DNA of 55,429 nt from NCBI GenBank assembly GCA_050257395.1, contig JBLMWU010000215.1, positions 1-55,429 of the forward strand, in the 5' to 3' direction. Positions 17,236 to 26,186 of this stretch are shown here, one piece after another. A program made the position numbers and the translations under genes. The notes below the pieces were generated by a model. That model was given only the letters and a program-made list of their open reading frames with translations, searched no databases and was not told the origin of the DNA. The stretch comes from JAIRTY01 sp050257395 (lineage in GTDB: Bacteria > Actinomycetota > Actinomycetes > Streptosporangiales > Streptosporangiaceae). The number at the start of each line of letters is the position of its first letter. Within the stretch, counting starts at the first letter, position 1.

Positions 17236-18212
17236 GCCGTTGCCTCCGCTTTCGGTGATCCTGCGCGGCCCCGGGGCGGGGCGCCGGTGAGTGAGAGGAA
17301 GACTTCGTCCAGGGTGGGCCGCCGGATACCGAGGTCGTCGAGGGCGATCCCGGCTTCCCGGAGGCGGCGCCCGGCGTCGAGCAGCAGCCCGGTGCCTTCC
17401 CCGGCGGGAACGCTGACCAGCCTCGTCCCGGGGTCGGACCGCGGCTGCGCCCGGGCGACGCTGGCGAGCAGGGCGGCCGCGCGCCCGATGTCGCGCGGAT
17501 CCGCCACGCGTGCCTCCAGGGTGGCGCCCCCGGTCTGCGTCTTCAGCTCGTCGGCCGTCCCCCCGGCGATCTGCGTTCCCTTGTCGATGACGATGATCCG
17601 GTCCGCGAGGTGCTCCGCCTCGTCCATGTACTGGGTGGTGAGCAGCACCGTCGTGCCGCCGTTCACCAGCTCCCGGAGGAACCGCCACAGGTCGCTGCGG
17701 GTGCGCGGGTCCAGGCCGGTGGTCGGCTCGTCGAGGAACAGGACGGGGGGGTTCGCGATCAGGCTGGCCCCGATATCCAGCCGCCGCCGCATGCCGCCGG
17801 AGTAGGTCCTGACCCGGCGGCCGGCCGCATCGGCGAGCGAGAGCAGTTCCAGCATCTCCTGCGCGCGGCGCCGGTACTGCCGCCTCGGCAGGTGGTACCA
17901 GAGCCCGGCAAGCTCCAGGTTCTCCTGCCCGGTGAGCAGCTCGTCCACGGCCGCGTACTGCCCTGCCAGGCCGATGACCGACCGCACCCGCTGGCCGTCG
18001 GCAGCCACATCGAACCCCGCGACCCGGGCCTGGCCGGCGTCGGGCCGCAGCAGCGTGGTCAGCACCCGGATCATCGTGGTCTTCCCCGCGCCGTTCGGCC
18101 CGAGCAGGCCGAGCACCGTCCCCCGCCCGGCCTGGAAGGACACCCCGGCAAGCGCCTGGGTCTTCCCGAAGCGCTTGGCGACGCCGATCGCTTCGATCAT
18201 CGGATCCGTCAT
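17232..18212 (-). CDS. ABC transporter ATP-binding protein (DrrA family)
   Basis: A 326-residue ATPase. Walker A is GPNGAGKTT at about residues 38-46. The signature is YSGGMRRRLD. Walker B is VLFLDEPTTGLDPRTR, followed by the switch LTTQYMDEAEHLADRI. The C-terminal 100-residue extension ends with RPTLDEVFLSLTG, typical of the daunorubicin-resistance DrrA type. It pairs with the overlapping permease. AGGAG lies nine bases before ATG 18212. Regulation is probably by the divergent TetR gene acting at 18314-18331. The substrate cannot be read from the sequence. Confidence 0.94.
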   Translation of the reverse strand: MTDPMIEAIGVAKRFGKTQALAGVSFQAGRGTVLGLLGPNGAGKTTMIRVLTTLLRPDAGQARVAGFDVAADGQRVRSVIGLAGQYAAVDELLTGQENLELAGLWYHLPRRQYRRRAQEMLELLSLADAAGRRVRTYSGGMRRRLDIGASLIANPPVLFLDEPTTGLDPRTRSDLWRFLRELVNGGTTVLLTTQYMDEAEHLADRIIVIDKGTQIAGGTADELKTQTGGATLEARVADPRDIGRAAALLASVARAQPRSDPGTRLVSVPAGEGTGLLLDAGRRLREAGIALDDLGIRRPTLDEVFLSLTGAPPRGRAGSPKAEATA

Positions 18213-18313
18213 TCCGCCGTGCTCCTCTCGCTGTGCCGCAGGTTCCCTCGCGTGCTCAAGGCGCGGTGAGCAGGCGACGCGCTCCCCGCCCGGACTGCTC
18301 CCCGGTATCGCTT

Positions 18314-18331
18314 ACTATACATACGTATAGT
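18314..18331. promoter_or_regulatory. Palindromic TetR operator candidate
   Basis: ACTATAC-ATAC-GTATAGT has perfect 7-bp arms and is strikingly AT-rich in a GC-rich region. It lies between the divergent drrA-like and TetR genes, 102 bp before one start and 69 bp before the other, as expected for a site that controls both. Confidence 0.7.
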
Positions 18332-18399
18332 CAACGATGCGGCTGTATACCGAGCTGTCCGCGAGAGGAGAGTGGCGGGCGATACGATCGGGGGTCACC

Positions 18400-19044
18400 A
18401 TGACCATGACCAGCCCAGGCGGTGCCGCCTTCGAGGACCTGACCGCTCGCGCCCGGATCAGGAACGCGGCGCTGCGGTACTTCACCGAGTACGGGTTCGA
18501 CCGGGCCACGATCCGGGACATCGCGCGCGCCGCGAGCGTGTCACCGGGGCTGGTGCGCCACCACTTCGGCTCTAAGGACGAGCTTCGCAAGGCGTGCGAT
18601 GCTTACGCGCTCGAGGCGCTGCACGCCTACGTCGAACGGGCGACCACGGACGAGGGACTGAACGACCCCGGGACCATCGCCGAGGCCCGGGACCCACTGC
18701 ACCCCTACCAGCGGTACCTGGCACGGGCGCTGATCGACGAGTCCCCGGCCGCCGCGCAGATCTTCGACCAGATGGTGGCGCTGACCGAGCAGGTGCTGCA
18801 GCGGGCCGACCAGCAGCGGCCCGACCCGCCGCTCGCGGACCTGCGGGCCCGCGCGGCGGTCACGGTCGCCATGGCCCTGGGCATCCCCGCATTCCAGGCG
18901 CACATCTCGCGCAGCATCGGCACCGACATCCTCTCGCCCGGAGGCGACCGGCGCATGGTCCTGGCCGTGCTCGACATCCAGTCGCACCCGACCCTCAGCC
19001 CGGACGCCGCCCGTGCGCTGCGGCAGGGGCTGGACGGCCCCTAA
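18400..19044 (+). CDS. TetR family transcriptional regulator
   Basis: A 214-residue TetR protein when read from ATG 18400, which has GGGGG eight bases upstream. An in-frame ATG at 18337 would add 21 residues but lies only six bases after the palindrome. The HTH spans about residues 14-60, with YFTEYGFDRATIRDIARAAS and PGLVRHHFGSKDEL. The C-terminal ligand-binding part is variable. It is divergent from the DrrAB exporter and most likely represses it. The 3' end overlaps the convergent lyase gene by 4 bp. Confidence 0.9.
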   Translation: MTMTSPGGAAFEDLTARARIRNAALRYFTEYGFDRATIRDIARAASVSPGLVRHHFGSKDELRKACDAYALEALHAYVERATTDEGLNDPGTIAEARDPLHPYQRYLARALIDESPAAAQIFDQMVALTEQVLQRADQQRPDPPLADLRARAAVTVAMALGIPAFQAHISRSIGTDILSPGGDRRMVLAVLDIQSHPTLSPDAARALRQGLDGP

Positions 19045-19907
19045 GCCTGGTATTTCTCGCCGGCCAGTGACCACTCGGTCAGCCCGACGATCCGGAAAAT
19101 GTCCGCGGGTGAGCCGGTGGCCAGGCCGCGCGTCCCGGTGCCGGCCAGGCCGGCGAGCGCGGTGAGCATGCCCTGCGCCGCCCCGGCCAGCGCCAGCGCC
19201 GGGTAGATGGCGATCGCGTAGCCGAGCTCGGCCAGCCGCTGCGGCGGCTCGATGGGGGTCAGCCCGCCGCCGACCATGTTGATCAGCAGCGGGGCGCGCA
19301 CCTCCTTGGCGATCCGCTCGATCTCGCCGGTGCTCTGCGGCGCCTCCACGAAGATCACATCGGCGCCGGCCTCGGCGTACGCGTTGGCGCGGCCGATCGC
19401 CTCGCCGATGCCCAGCGGCGCACGCGCGTCGGTGCGGGCGATGACGACCAGGTCAGGGTCGGTGCGGGCGTCCAGCGCGGCCCGCAGCTTGACCGTGAAC
19501 TCCGCGGCGCTGATGAGCTCCTTGTCCGGCAGGTGCCCGCACTTCTTCGGGAACGCCTGGTCCTCCAGCTGGATGGCGGCGACCCCGGCGGCCTCATACT
19601 CCTGCACCGTGCGGACCACGTTCAGGGCGGCGCCGTACCCGGTGTCGGCGTCGGCGATCAGCGGGATGCCGCCCAGCACCCTGGTCACCATCCGCGCCCG
19701 CTCGGCCATCTCGGTCAGCGTGACCAGCCCGATGTCGGGCAGCCCGAACCCGGAGGCGGCCGTGCCAGCCCCGGTCAGGTACGCGGCGGCGAACCCGAGC
19801 CGGGCGGCCAGATGCGCCGAGATGCCGTCGAACACGCCAGGCGCGATGATCAGCTCGCCGCTGGCCAGCTGGGCACGCAGCGCCGCGCGGGCCGGTGCTG
19901 TGGGCAT
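19041..19907 (-). CDS. Isocitrate lyase / PEP mutase superfamily enzyme
   Basis: A 288-residue TIM-barrel enzyme. Metal and substrate motifs are IADADTGYG at about residues 84-92 and LEDQ at 114-117. The catalytic loop is KKCGH at 121-125, matching methylisocitrate lyases and oxaloacetate-type lyases rather than PEP mutase. VIARTDA and VFVEAPQS follow. The reaction is likely cleavage of a 2-oxo- or 2-hydroxy-acid C-C bond (methylisocitrate or a related acid). No methylcitrate pathway genes are next to it. A Rieske oxygenase lies upstream across a small gene, suggesting catabolism of an aromatic or organic acid. GGGAGC precedes ATG 19907. Confidence 0.87.
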   Translation of the reverse strand: MPTAPARAALRAQLASGELIIAPGVFDGISAHLAARLGFAAAYLTGAGTAASGFGLPDIGLVTLTEMAERARMVTRVLGGIPLIADADTGYGAALNVVRTVQEYEAAGVAAIQLEDQAFPKKCGHLPDKELISAAEFTVKLRAALDARTDPDLVVIARTDARAPLGIGEAIGRANAYAEAGADVIFVEAPQSTGEIERIAKEVRAPLLINMVGGGLTPIEPPQRLAELGYAIAIYPALALAGAAQGMLTALAGLAGTGTRGLATGSPADIFRIVGLTEWSLAGEKYQA

Positions 19908-19971
19908 CGCCGCTCCCTTTCCGTCCGAGCACCTGCGACGTCGCCAGTATCCCGGTTCGGCCCGCCCCGGC

Positions 19972-20202
19972 TCAGAGCGGGGGCCGCGGGACCGGGACCG
20001 GCAGGCCGCGGTCCAGCCGCTCCAGGATGATCGCGATCCGCTTCTCGTCCGCCCCGTCCATGGCGTCGACGGTGGACTCGGCCTCGGCGGCGGCGCCGGG
20101 CAGCTCCGGGTAGGACGCCCGGCGCAGCCAGTCCCCGCCCGGCCTGCGGACGGATTCGACCACGAGCACAAACGGGACCCTCAGATATTCGTCGCGCGTC
20201 AC
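19972..20202 (-). CDS. Small protein, possibly HicB-like
   Basis: A 76-residue frame from GTG 20202. It starts VTRDEYLRVPFVLVVESV, continues with LRRASYPELPGAAAEAES and ends in a Pro-rich tail. The beta-strand start followed by a YPELPG-type turn recalls HicB-like antitoxin or partial RNase-H-fold proteins, but the C-terminal DNA-binding domain is missing and no HicA toxin is present. It lies divergently next to the Rieske gene. It could be a small accessory protein for that oxygenase. Confidence 0.5.
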   Translation of the reverse strand: MTRDEYLRVPFVLVVESVRRPGGDWLRRASYPELPGAAAEAESTVDAMDGADEKRIAIILERLDRGLPVPVPRPPL

Positions 20203-20287
20203 AACCCCGACTATGGCAAGTCGCGGGCGTATTGCCCAGGGTGAGGAGGCGGCCGATACTCGGGGCGAGACCCCGGGAGGCAAGGCG

Positions 20288-21604
20288 ATGCTGCGCGCAG
20301 AGGAGAACGAGTACATCACCCGGGTTGGCCCCGGGACCCCGATGGGGACGCTGATGCGCCAGTACTGGGTGCCGGCGATGCTGTCCTCCGAGCTGCCCCG
20401 CCCGGACTGCCCGCCCGTGCGGGTGATGCTGCTGGGGGAGAAGCTGATCGGCTTCCGCGACTCCCGCGGCCAGGTCGGGCTGCTCGGCAACTTCTGCCCG
20501 CACCGCGGCGCGTCGCTGTTCTACGCCCGCAACGCTGACTGCGGCCTGCGCTGCGTCTACCACGGCTGGAAGTTCGACGTCACCGGCCGCTGCGTGGACA
20601 TGCCCAGCGAGCCGCCGGACAGCACGTTCAAGAACAAGGTCCGCGCCAGGGCCTACCCGGCCGCCGAACGCGGCGGCCTCGTCTGGGCCTACCTGGGGCC
20701 GCGGGGGACCCCGCCGCCGCTGCCGGACCTGGAGGCCAGCCAGCTGCCGCCCGAGCGCACCCGCGCGATCGCCATCGCCCGCGACTGCAACTGGCTGCAG
20801 GGGCTGGAAGGCGACATCGACACCGCCCACATCGGCTTCCTGCACTTCGGCTCCGAGGACGCGGGCGACGCGCCGCCCGGCACGTTCCGGTACTACACGC
20901 TGCAGGACCGGGCGCCGCGTTATGCCGTGCTGGACACCGACTACGGCGCCATGTACGGCGCGTACCGGCCGGCCGGGCCCGGGCGGTACTACTGGCGCAT
21001 CGCCCAGTTCCTGTTCCCGTTCTGGACCATGACCCCCACCGGCCTGCTGGGCCAGCAGATCATCGCCCGCGCCTGGGTGCCCATGGACGACGAGCACATG
21101 ATCATGTTCTTCATGATGCCGGAGATGGACCCGGAGACCCGGGCGATCCGGGAGCGGCAGGGCGCCAAGCCGACCAGGCTGCTGCCGAACACGACCGGCT
21201 GGTACGGCCGGTTCCGGCCGGAAGCCAACGAGAGCAACGACTACTTTCTCGACCGCGAGGCGCAGGAACGCGACGAGGAGTACTCGGGCATCGAGGGCAT
21301 CCACATGCAGGACCAGGCGATCACCGAGAGCATGGACCCGATCTACGACCGGACCCAGGAGCATCTCGGCAGCAGCGACGCGATGGTGATCCGGGTGCGC
21401 CGCCGCCTCATCGCGGCGGCGAAGGCGCTCGCGGCCGACGGCACGGTCCCGCCCGGCGTGGACCGGCCGGAGGCCTACCGGCAGCGCTCCGGCGGGGTCA
21501 TCCTCGACGAGGATGCCGACTGGATCGAGGCCACGAAGGATCTGCGGCGCGCCTACGTGGACCACCCCGAGCTGGACCCGGCGGTGGTCGGCGGCTTCGT
21601 CTGA
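20288..21604 (+). CDS. Rieske-type aromatic ring-hydroxylating oxygenase, large subunit
   Basis: A 438-residue oxygenase. The Rieske [2Fe-2S] ligands are C70-P-H72 and C89-V-Y-H92 (in CPHRGAS and CVYHGW). The mononuclear iron site is in EGDIDTAHIGFLH, with His181 and His186. Length and layout resemble phthalate 4,5-dioxygenase-type alpha subunits that use a separate reductase and no beta subunit. The reaction is probably hydroxylation or O-demethylation of an aromatic acid; the substrate is unknown. ATG 20288 follows GGGAGG by seven bases. No reductase gene is adjacent. Confidence 0.9.
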   Translation: MLRAEENEYITRVGPGTPMGTLMRQYWVPAMLSSELPRPDCPPVRVMLLGEKLIGFRDSRGQVGLLGNFCPHRGASLFYARNADCGLRCVYHGWKFDVTGRCVDMPSEPPDSTFKNKVRARAYPAAERGGLVWAYLGPRGTPPPLPDLEASQLPPERTRAIAIARDCNWLQGLEGDIDTAHIGFLHFGSEDAGDAPPGTFRYYTLQDRAPRYAVLDTDYGAMYGAYRPAGPGRYYWRIAQFLFPFWTMTPTGLLGQQIIARAWVPMDDEHMIMFFMMPEMDPETRAIRERQGAKPTRLLPNTTGWYGRFRPEANESNDYFLDREAQERDEEYSGIEGIHMQDQAITESMDPIYDRTQEHLGSSDAMVIRVRRRLIAAAKALAADGTVPPGVDRPEAYRQRSGGVILDEDADWIEATKDLRRAYVDHPELDPAVVGGFV

Positions 21605-21768
21605 ACGCCGGTTCTAACCCGGCCAGCATCCCCGAAAGCGGGCGCCAGCAGGGATTCCGCGGCTCTGTACACCTGGGTGTGTGCAATGCTTGTGGCCGTG
21701 CTGGGTAACTGTGCCGCTGCGGAGGGTGACGCCAGGCTCTTAGCCGGCGGGCTTGTCCGGGGGATGAC

Positions 21769-24264
21769 ATGAGCGAGGCGGTGGAACGAAGCCCCGCGGG
21801 GCCGGGGCCGCGCAACGCCGGCGGGACCGTGGGGAGGACGCCGCCCGCCGGGCACGTGGCGGTCGTCTTCGTGGCCCTGATGCTGGCCGTCTTCCTGGCC
21901 GCGCTGGACCAGACGATCGTCTCGACCGCGCTGCCGACCATCGTGGGGGACCTGCACGGCCTGAACCACATGTCCTGGGTGGTCACCGCCTACCTGCTCA
22001 GCTCCACGATCGGGCTGCCCATCTACGGCAAGCTCGGCGACCTGCTCGGCCGCAAGTGGCTGTTCGTGTTCGCGATCGTGGTGTTCCTGATCGGGTCGGC
22101 CCTGTCGGGCCTGTCCCGGAACATGGACCAGCTCATCGGGTTCCGCGCGCTGCAGGGCGTCGGCGCGGGCGGGCTCATGATCGGCGCGCAGGCGATCATC
22201 GGCGACATCATCCCGCCCCGCGAGCGCGGCAAGTACATGGGCTTTATCGGGGCGGTGTTCGGGGTGGCGACCGTGGCGGGCCCGCTGCTCGGCGGTTACC
22301 TGACCGACGACGTCAGCTGGCGATGGGTGTTCTACGTCAACGTGCCGGTCGGGATCCTGGCCCTGGGCATCGTGATCTTCGCGCTGCGGCTGCCCACCCG
22401 CGCCCGGGGGGCGCGCTACGACGTGCCCGGCATGCTGCTGCTGGCGGGGGCGTCCGCCTGCATCGTGCTGTTCTCCACCTGGGGCGGGACGCAGTACGCG
22501 TGGCGCTCAGCGGTCATCATCGGGCTCGGCGCGGGTTTCGTGGTGCTGGCGGCCCTGTTCGTGCTGGCGGAGCGGTACGCCGCCGAGCCGGTCATGCCGC
22601 TGCGCCTGTTCCGCAGCAGCATCTTCAACATCGCCGGGCTGATCGGCCTGGTGGTGGGCGTCGCCATGTTCGGGGCGGTCGTCTACATCCCGACGTTCCT
22701 GCAGATGGCCGACCACACCAGCGCGACCACCTCGGGGCTGCTGATGCTCCCGTTCGTGGGCGGCCTGCTCGTCGCCGCGATCGGATCCGGGCGGATCGTC
22801 AGCGCCACCGGCCGGTACAAGGTGTTCCCGATCGCAGGCACCGCGATCGCCGCCGCCGGGATGGGCCTGCTGTCGCGGATGAGCCTCACCTCCACCCGGG
22901 TGGACAACGGCATCTACATGGCAGTGCTGGGCTTCGGCATCGGCCTGGTCATGCAGATCCTGGTGCTGGTGGTGCAGAATGCCGCCGAGCGCCGGGACCT
23001 GGGCGCGGCCACCGCCGCGAACAACTACTTCCGCCAGATCGGCGGCTCGCTCGGCAGCGCCATCGTCGGCTCGGTCTTCGCCAGCCGGCTGACCACCAAG
23101 ATCGCCGCGATGCTGCCGCCCGGTGCGCACGCCCACCTGCCGAGCGTGCAGGGGCTCACCCCGCAGGGACTGTCCGCCCTGCCCGCCAGCGTGCGGCAGG
23201 TGGTGGTCCGGGCCTACGCCGGGTCCCTGCCGCCGATCTTCCTCTACCTGGTGCCCGCGCTCGCCGCCGGCTTTGTGCTCTCGTTCTTCCTCAAGGAGCG
23301 GCGGCTGCGCACCACGCTCACGGCGGACCAGGCGCCTCCTGCGCAGCCGCAGCCGGCCGCCCCGCCCGCGGCCGCCGCACCCAGCCCGGCGGAGCCCCCG
23401 CCCCGGCCGCCCGCCGGCACCCCGGCTGTGCCCCGCCCGCGGGCCGCCGTGGGCAACGGGGCGTCCTTCCCGCCCAGCGGCGCCGGCGGCGCGGCGGGCG
23501 GCACGCCGCGGGTGCACGGCCACGTGCGGCACAGCGGTGGCGCCCCGGTCAGCGGCGCCACCGTCACCGTGATCGACGTGAGCGGGCGGCTGGCCGGCCG
23601 GGACCGCACCGGCCCGGACGGCTCGTTCGGCATCGCGGTGCCCGCCCGCGGCACCTACACCCTGATCGCCATGGCCGACGGGCGGGAGCCGCACGCGTCG
23701 GCCGTCTACATCGGTGACCGTCCCACCGCCCGGGACGTCACGCTGGCCGGCGCGGGCGGCCTGGCCGGGACCGTCCGGGCGGCGGGCACCGGCGCACCGC
23801 TGGCGGTGGCGACCGTGACCCTGCTGGGCGGCCGCGGCGAGGTGGTCGCGGCGGGCACCACGGACAGCTCGGGCCGGTACCGGCTCGGGGAGGTCGACCC
23901 GGGCTCGTGCACGCTGGCGGTGAGCGCGCCGTCGTGCCAGCCGGCCGCCGTCCCGGTCACCATCATTGCTGGCACGGTCACCGTGCAGGACGTCGAGCTC
24001 GCCGCGCAGGCCCGGCTGGAAGGCATCGCCCGCACCGTCGCCGGGGCGGCCGTCCCCGACGCCCGGGTGATGCTGATGGACCCCGACGGCAACGCGGTCG
24101 CGGTGACCACCACCGGCCCCGACGGCACCTACGAGTTCAGCAACCTGGCCAGGGGCGAGTACACGGTGATCGCGAGCGGCTACCCGCCGGTGGCCGGCAA
24201 GCTCACGATCGCCGCTGGCAAGCCCCACTACTACGAGGTCCAGCTGAGCCACCCCGACGTCTAG
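21769..24264 (+). CDS. DHA2-type MFS efflux protein fused to three carboxypeptidase-regulatory-like domains
   Basis: An 831-residue fusion. Residues about 28-510 form a 14-helix MFS exporter of the EmrB/QacA class. It has LDQTIVSTALPTIVGDL (motif D1-like), GKLGDLLGRKWLF (motif A) and GPLLGGYLTDDVSWRWVF (motif C region). A Pro/Ala-rich linker (about 515-585) leads to three beta-sandwich repeats of about 80 residues. Each has the carboxypeptidase-D regulatory/Cna-B pattern, e.g. VSGATVTVIDVSG, GPDGSFGIAVPARGTYTL and GTYEFSNLARGEYTVIA. With both MFS ends cytoplasmic the repeats would face inward, unless the topology differs. ATG 21769 follows a GGGGG stretch. No regulator is adjacent. Confidence 0.88.
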   Translation: MSEAVERSPAGPGPRNAGGTVGRTPPAGHVAVVFVALMLAVFLAALDQTIVSTALPTIVGDLHGLNHMSWVVTAYLLSSTIGLPIYGKLGDLLGRKWLFVFAIVVFLIGSALSGLSRNMDQLIGFRALQGVGAGGLMIGAQAIIGDIIPPRERGKYMGFIGAVFGVATVAGPLLGGYLTDDVSWRWVFYVNVPVGILALGIVIFALRLPTRARGARYDVPGMLLLAGASACIVLFSTWGGTQYAWRSAVIIGLGAGFVVLAALFVLAERYAAEPVMPLRLFRSSIFNIAGLIGLVVGVAMFGAVVYIPTFLQMADHTSATTSGLLMLPFVGGLLVAAIGSGRIVSATGRYKVFPIAGTAIAAAGMGLLSRMSLTSTRVDNGIYMAVLGFGIGLVMQILVLVVQNAAERRDLGAATAANNYFRQIGGSLGSAIVGSVFASRLTTKIAAMLPPGAHAHLPSVQGLTPQGLSALPASVRQVVVRAYAGSLPPIFLYLVPALAAGFVLSFFLKERRLRTTLTADQAPPAQPQPAAPPAAAAPSPAEPPPRPPAGTPAVPRPRAAVGNGASFPPSGAGGAAGGTPRVHGHVRHSGGAPVSGATVTVIDVSGRLAGRDRTGPDGSFGIAVPARGTYTLIAMADGREPHASAVYIGDRPTARDVTLAGAGGLAGTVRAAGTGAPLAVATVTLLGGRGEVVAAGTTDSSGRYRLGEVDPGSCTLAVSAPSCQPAAVPVTIIAGTVTVQDVELAAQARLEGIARTVAGAAVPDARVMLMDPDGNAVAVTTTGPDGTYEFSNLARGEYTVIASGYPPVAGKLTIAAGKPHYYEVQLSHPDV

Positions 24265-24392
24265 CCCGGGCGAGGGCCAAAGACAGAGTCGATAGCCCCT
24301 GCGGGGAATGCGGCGCTGCCTGCCATGCTTATCAATAGTTGTGGTTTAGCAAGTAAGCGGGGCTGGTCAGGCACAGGCAGGGGGCGGGACCC

Positions 24393-25352
24393 GTGCAAGC
24401 CGGTTGGGCCGTACACCACGCTGGCCAGGCAGGGCAGTCCGATCGTGACCGCCGGGGCGAGGCCGGCCAGCAGGATCTCACAGCAGGACAGGCTGCCGCG
24501 GCGGGCTGGCAGCAGCGCACCGGCCGGCTGTCACGGCTGTTCCTGCGCGGGCCGCTCGGCGCGTGGGCGCCGGTCATCGGGACCGCCTTCCTCGCCGGGC
24601 TGGTGCTGCCGGTCTGGTGGCTGGTATCCGCGCACCACGGCGGCGTGCCGGGCCTCGGTGACTTCCCCAGCGCCTACCTGGGCGACACGCTGCTGCTGCC
24701 GCTGGGCTGTGTCATGACAGCGGCCGGCATCGGCAAGCTCGCCCCCGCCCCGCGGGAGCGGGCGGTCGGCACCATCAGCGCGGCGGTGGCCGCCGTGCTC
24801 TCCGTCGGGATCCAGGCGGACTGGCTGCTCGACCCGAGCACCCAGCCGAACTGGACCCTCCCGCACTTCGGCGAGCTCGACGCGGCGGGCTGGTGGCACG
24901 CGGCGTACTTCACCGGCATGAGTGTCCTGCTGGTCGTGCTGACCATGGTGTTCCTCGCCCGCGTCCGGGCCGGCCGGCTGGCGGGCGACCCCACGGCCGG
25001 GCAGGTGTCATCCGGCACCGGGGCGGCACTGCTGCTGACCGGGTGGATCTCCTACACCGCGCTGGCCGTGCATGACGACCTGTCCGGCCCGCTGGCCAGC
25101 TCGGCGGTGAGCGTGCTGGTGGTGGTCGGCATCGTGCTGCTGGTCGCGGGCACCATGATCGGGGTCGCCTACGGCCGGACGGCGTCCGTCCTGATCCGGC
25201 CCGCCATGGTCGCGGCCGGCTGCGCCGCCGTGGTCACCGCCCTCGCCACCGCCCCGCTGGCCGACCAGGCGGTCCTGGGCACGCCGGTGGCGGTGGCTGC
25301 CTGCACCATCACAGCGGCGGTCCATTTCCGCTGGCCAGCTGGCCGTCACTGA
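24393..25352 (+). CDS. Multi-pass membrane protein of unknown function
   Basis: A 319-residue protein from GTG 24393 (GCAGGGGGCGGG just upstream). A charged N-terminus of about 50 residues precedes seven to eight hydrophobic helices. Examples are GTAFLAGLVLPVWWLVSA, LLVVLTMVFLARV and VSVLVVVGIVLLVAGTMIG. Conserved-looking polar residues between helices include DWLLDPSTQPNW and GWWHAAYF. I do not recognise the family. It overlaps the convergent small membrane gene by 44 bp. Confidence 0.72.
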   Translation: MQAGWAVHHAGQAGQSDRDRRGEAGQQDLTAGQAAAAGWQQRTGRLSRLFLRGPLGAWAPVIGTAFLAGLVLPVWWLVSAHHGGVPGLGDFPSAYLGDTLLLPLGCVMTAAGIGKLAPAPRERAVGTISAAVAAVLSVGIQADWLLDPSTQPNWTLPHFGELDAAGWWHAAYFTGMSVLLVVLTMVFLARVRAGRLAGDPTAGQVSSGTGAALLLTGWISYTALAVHDDLSGPLASSAVSVLVVVGIVLLVAGTMIGVAYGRTASVLIRPAMVAAGCAAVVTALATAPLADQAVLGTPVAVAACTITAAVHFRWPAGRH

Positions 25353-25578
25353 CCGCTGGCAGGTGGGCCGCCGGGCGGGGGCCTGGCACGGCCCGGTAGG
25401 TCAGCTGGGTCCGGTACGCCTGCCTGGTCCGCAGCGCCGCTTGCGGCCGGGCCCGCGCCGCGGGCTCCCCGTCGCGGCCGGCGGCCGGCAGGCCGTCCTC
25501 CAGCCGCCGCAGGAGGAACAGCAGCACCGAGACGGCCGGCGTGGCCAGGATGACCACCAGGATCTGCGCGGTGTCCAC
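25309..25578 (-). CDS. Small single-pass membrane protein
   Basis: An 89-residue frame from GTG 25578. It begins with one hydrophobic helix, AQILVVILATPAVSVLLFLL, followed by a basic and Pro/Ala-rich cytoplasmic tail. A purine-rich GGGGGCGAG lies upstream. There is no recognised domain. Its 3' 44 bp overlap the convergent membrane protein gene, so the true gene may be shorter or absent. Confidence 0.45.
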   Translation of the reverse strand: MDTAQILVVILATPAVSVLLFLLRRLEDGLPAAGRDGEPAARARPQAALRTRQAYRTQLTYRAVPGPRPAAHLPAVSDGQLASGNGPPL

Positions 25579-25696
25579 GGGCTCGCCCCCTTAATGCCCT
25601 GGTACGTGCCACGGTCCTACCTCAAGATCGGCGTCCCACACATCGCGCCGTGGCCGGGCCGTGATAGGCAGGGACAGGCGACGGGGAGGATGCCGG

Positions 25697-26140
25697 GTGT
25701 TCATCACGAATCACGTGCTGTCAGGAGCGGTGACCGGGGCGGTCGTGCGCCGGCCGGTGCCCGCCTTCCTGGCGGGGGTGGCCTCGCACTTCGTCCTGGA
25801 CGCGCTGCCGCACTGGGGCACGGCCGAGCATGAGCGCTTCCTGCGGGTCGCGGTGGCGGACGGGCTGACCGGGCTCGCGGCGATGGCCGCGCTGGCGGCC
25901 GCGGCCCGGCCCGGCCGGCGGGCCGCCGTGCTGGCGGGGATGGCCGGTGCGGCCCTGCCCGACCTCGACAAGCCCGCCGGGCTGTGGTTCGGGATCTCGC
26001 CGTGGCCGCGGCCGGTGGACAGCTTCCACCGCTGGATCCAGGACGAGCAGCCGGACCGGCTCGGCCTGGAGACCATGGCCGCCATCCTGCTCGCCGTGTC
26101 CGCCGTGGCGCTGGTCCGGAAGCGGGCAGCCGTTCGTTAG
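25697..26140 (+). CDS. YdjM-like membrane-bound metal-dependent hydrolase family protein
   Basis: A 147-residue protein from GTG 25697, with GGGGAGGA six bases upstream. It has the NH-x-L-x-GA start (FITNHVLSGAVTGA), then PVPAFLAGVASHFVLDALPHWG and, after a central membrane segment, ALPDLDKPAG. The spaced His and Asp residues (NH, SHFVLD, PHW, DLDKP) are typical of the LexA-associated/YdjM-type putative hydrolases. The substrate is unknown. Confidence 0.72.
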   Translation: MFITNHVLSGAVTGAVVRRPVPAFLAGVASHFVLDALPHWGTAEHERFLRVAVADGLTGLAAMAALAAAARPGRRAAVLAGMAGAALPDLDKPAGLWFGISPWPRPVDSFHRWIQDEQPDRLGLETMAAILLAVSAVALVRKRAAVR

Positions 26141-26186
26141 GCGGCATTTAACCGGCTTACAGCGTTCACCGCCCGCGGGATACGGG

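Noticed and set aside
24265..24392. tRNA or small RNA after the MFS gene
   Set aside because: The region is AT-richer with a short CCCC-TGC-GGGG hairpin, but no cloverleaf or T-loop sequence is present; it is more likely a promoter for the next gene.
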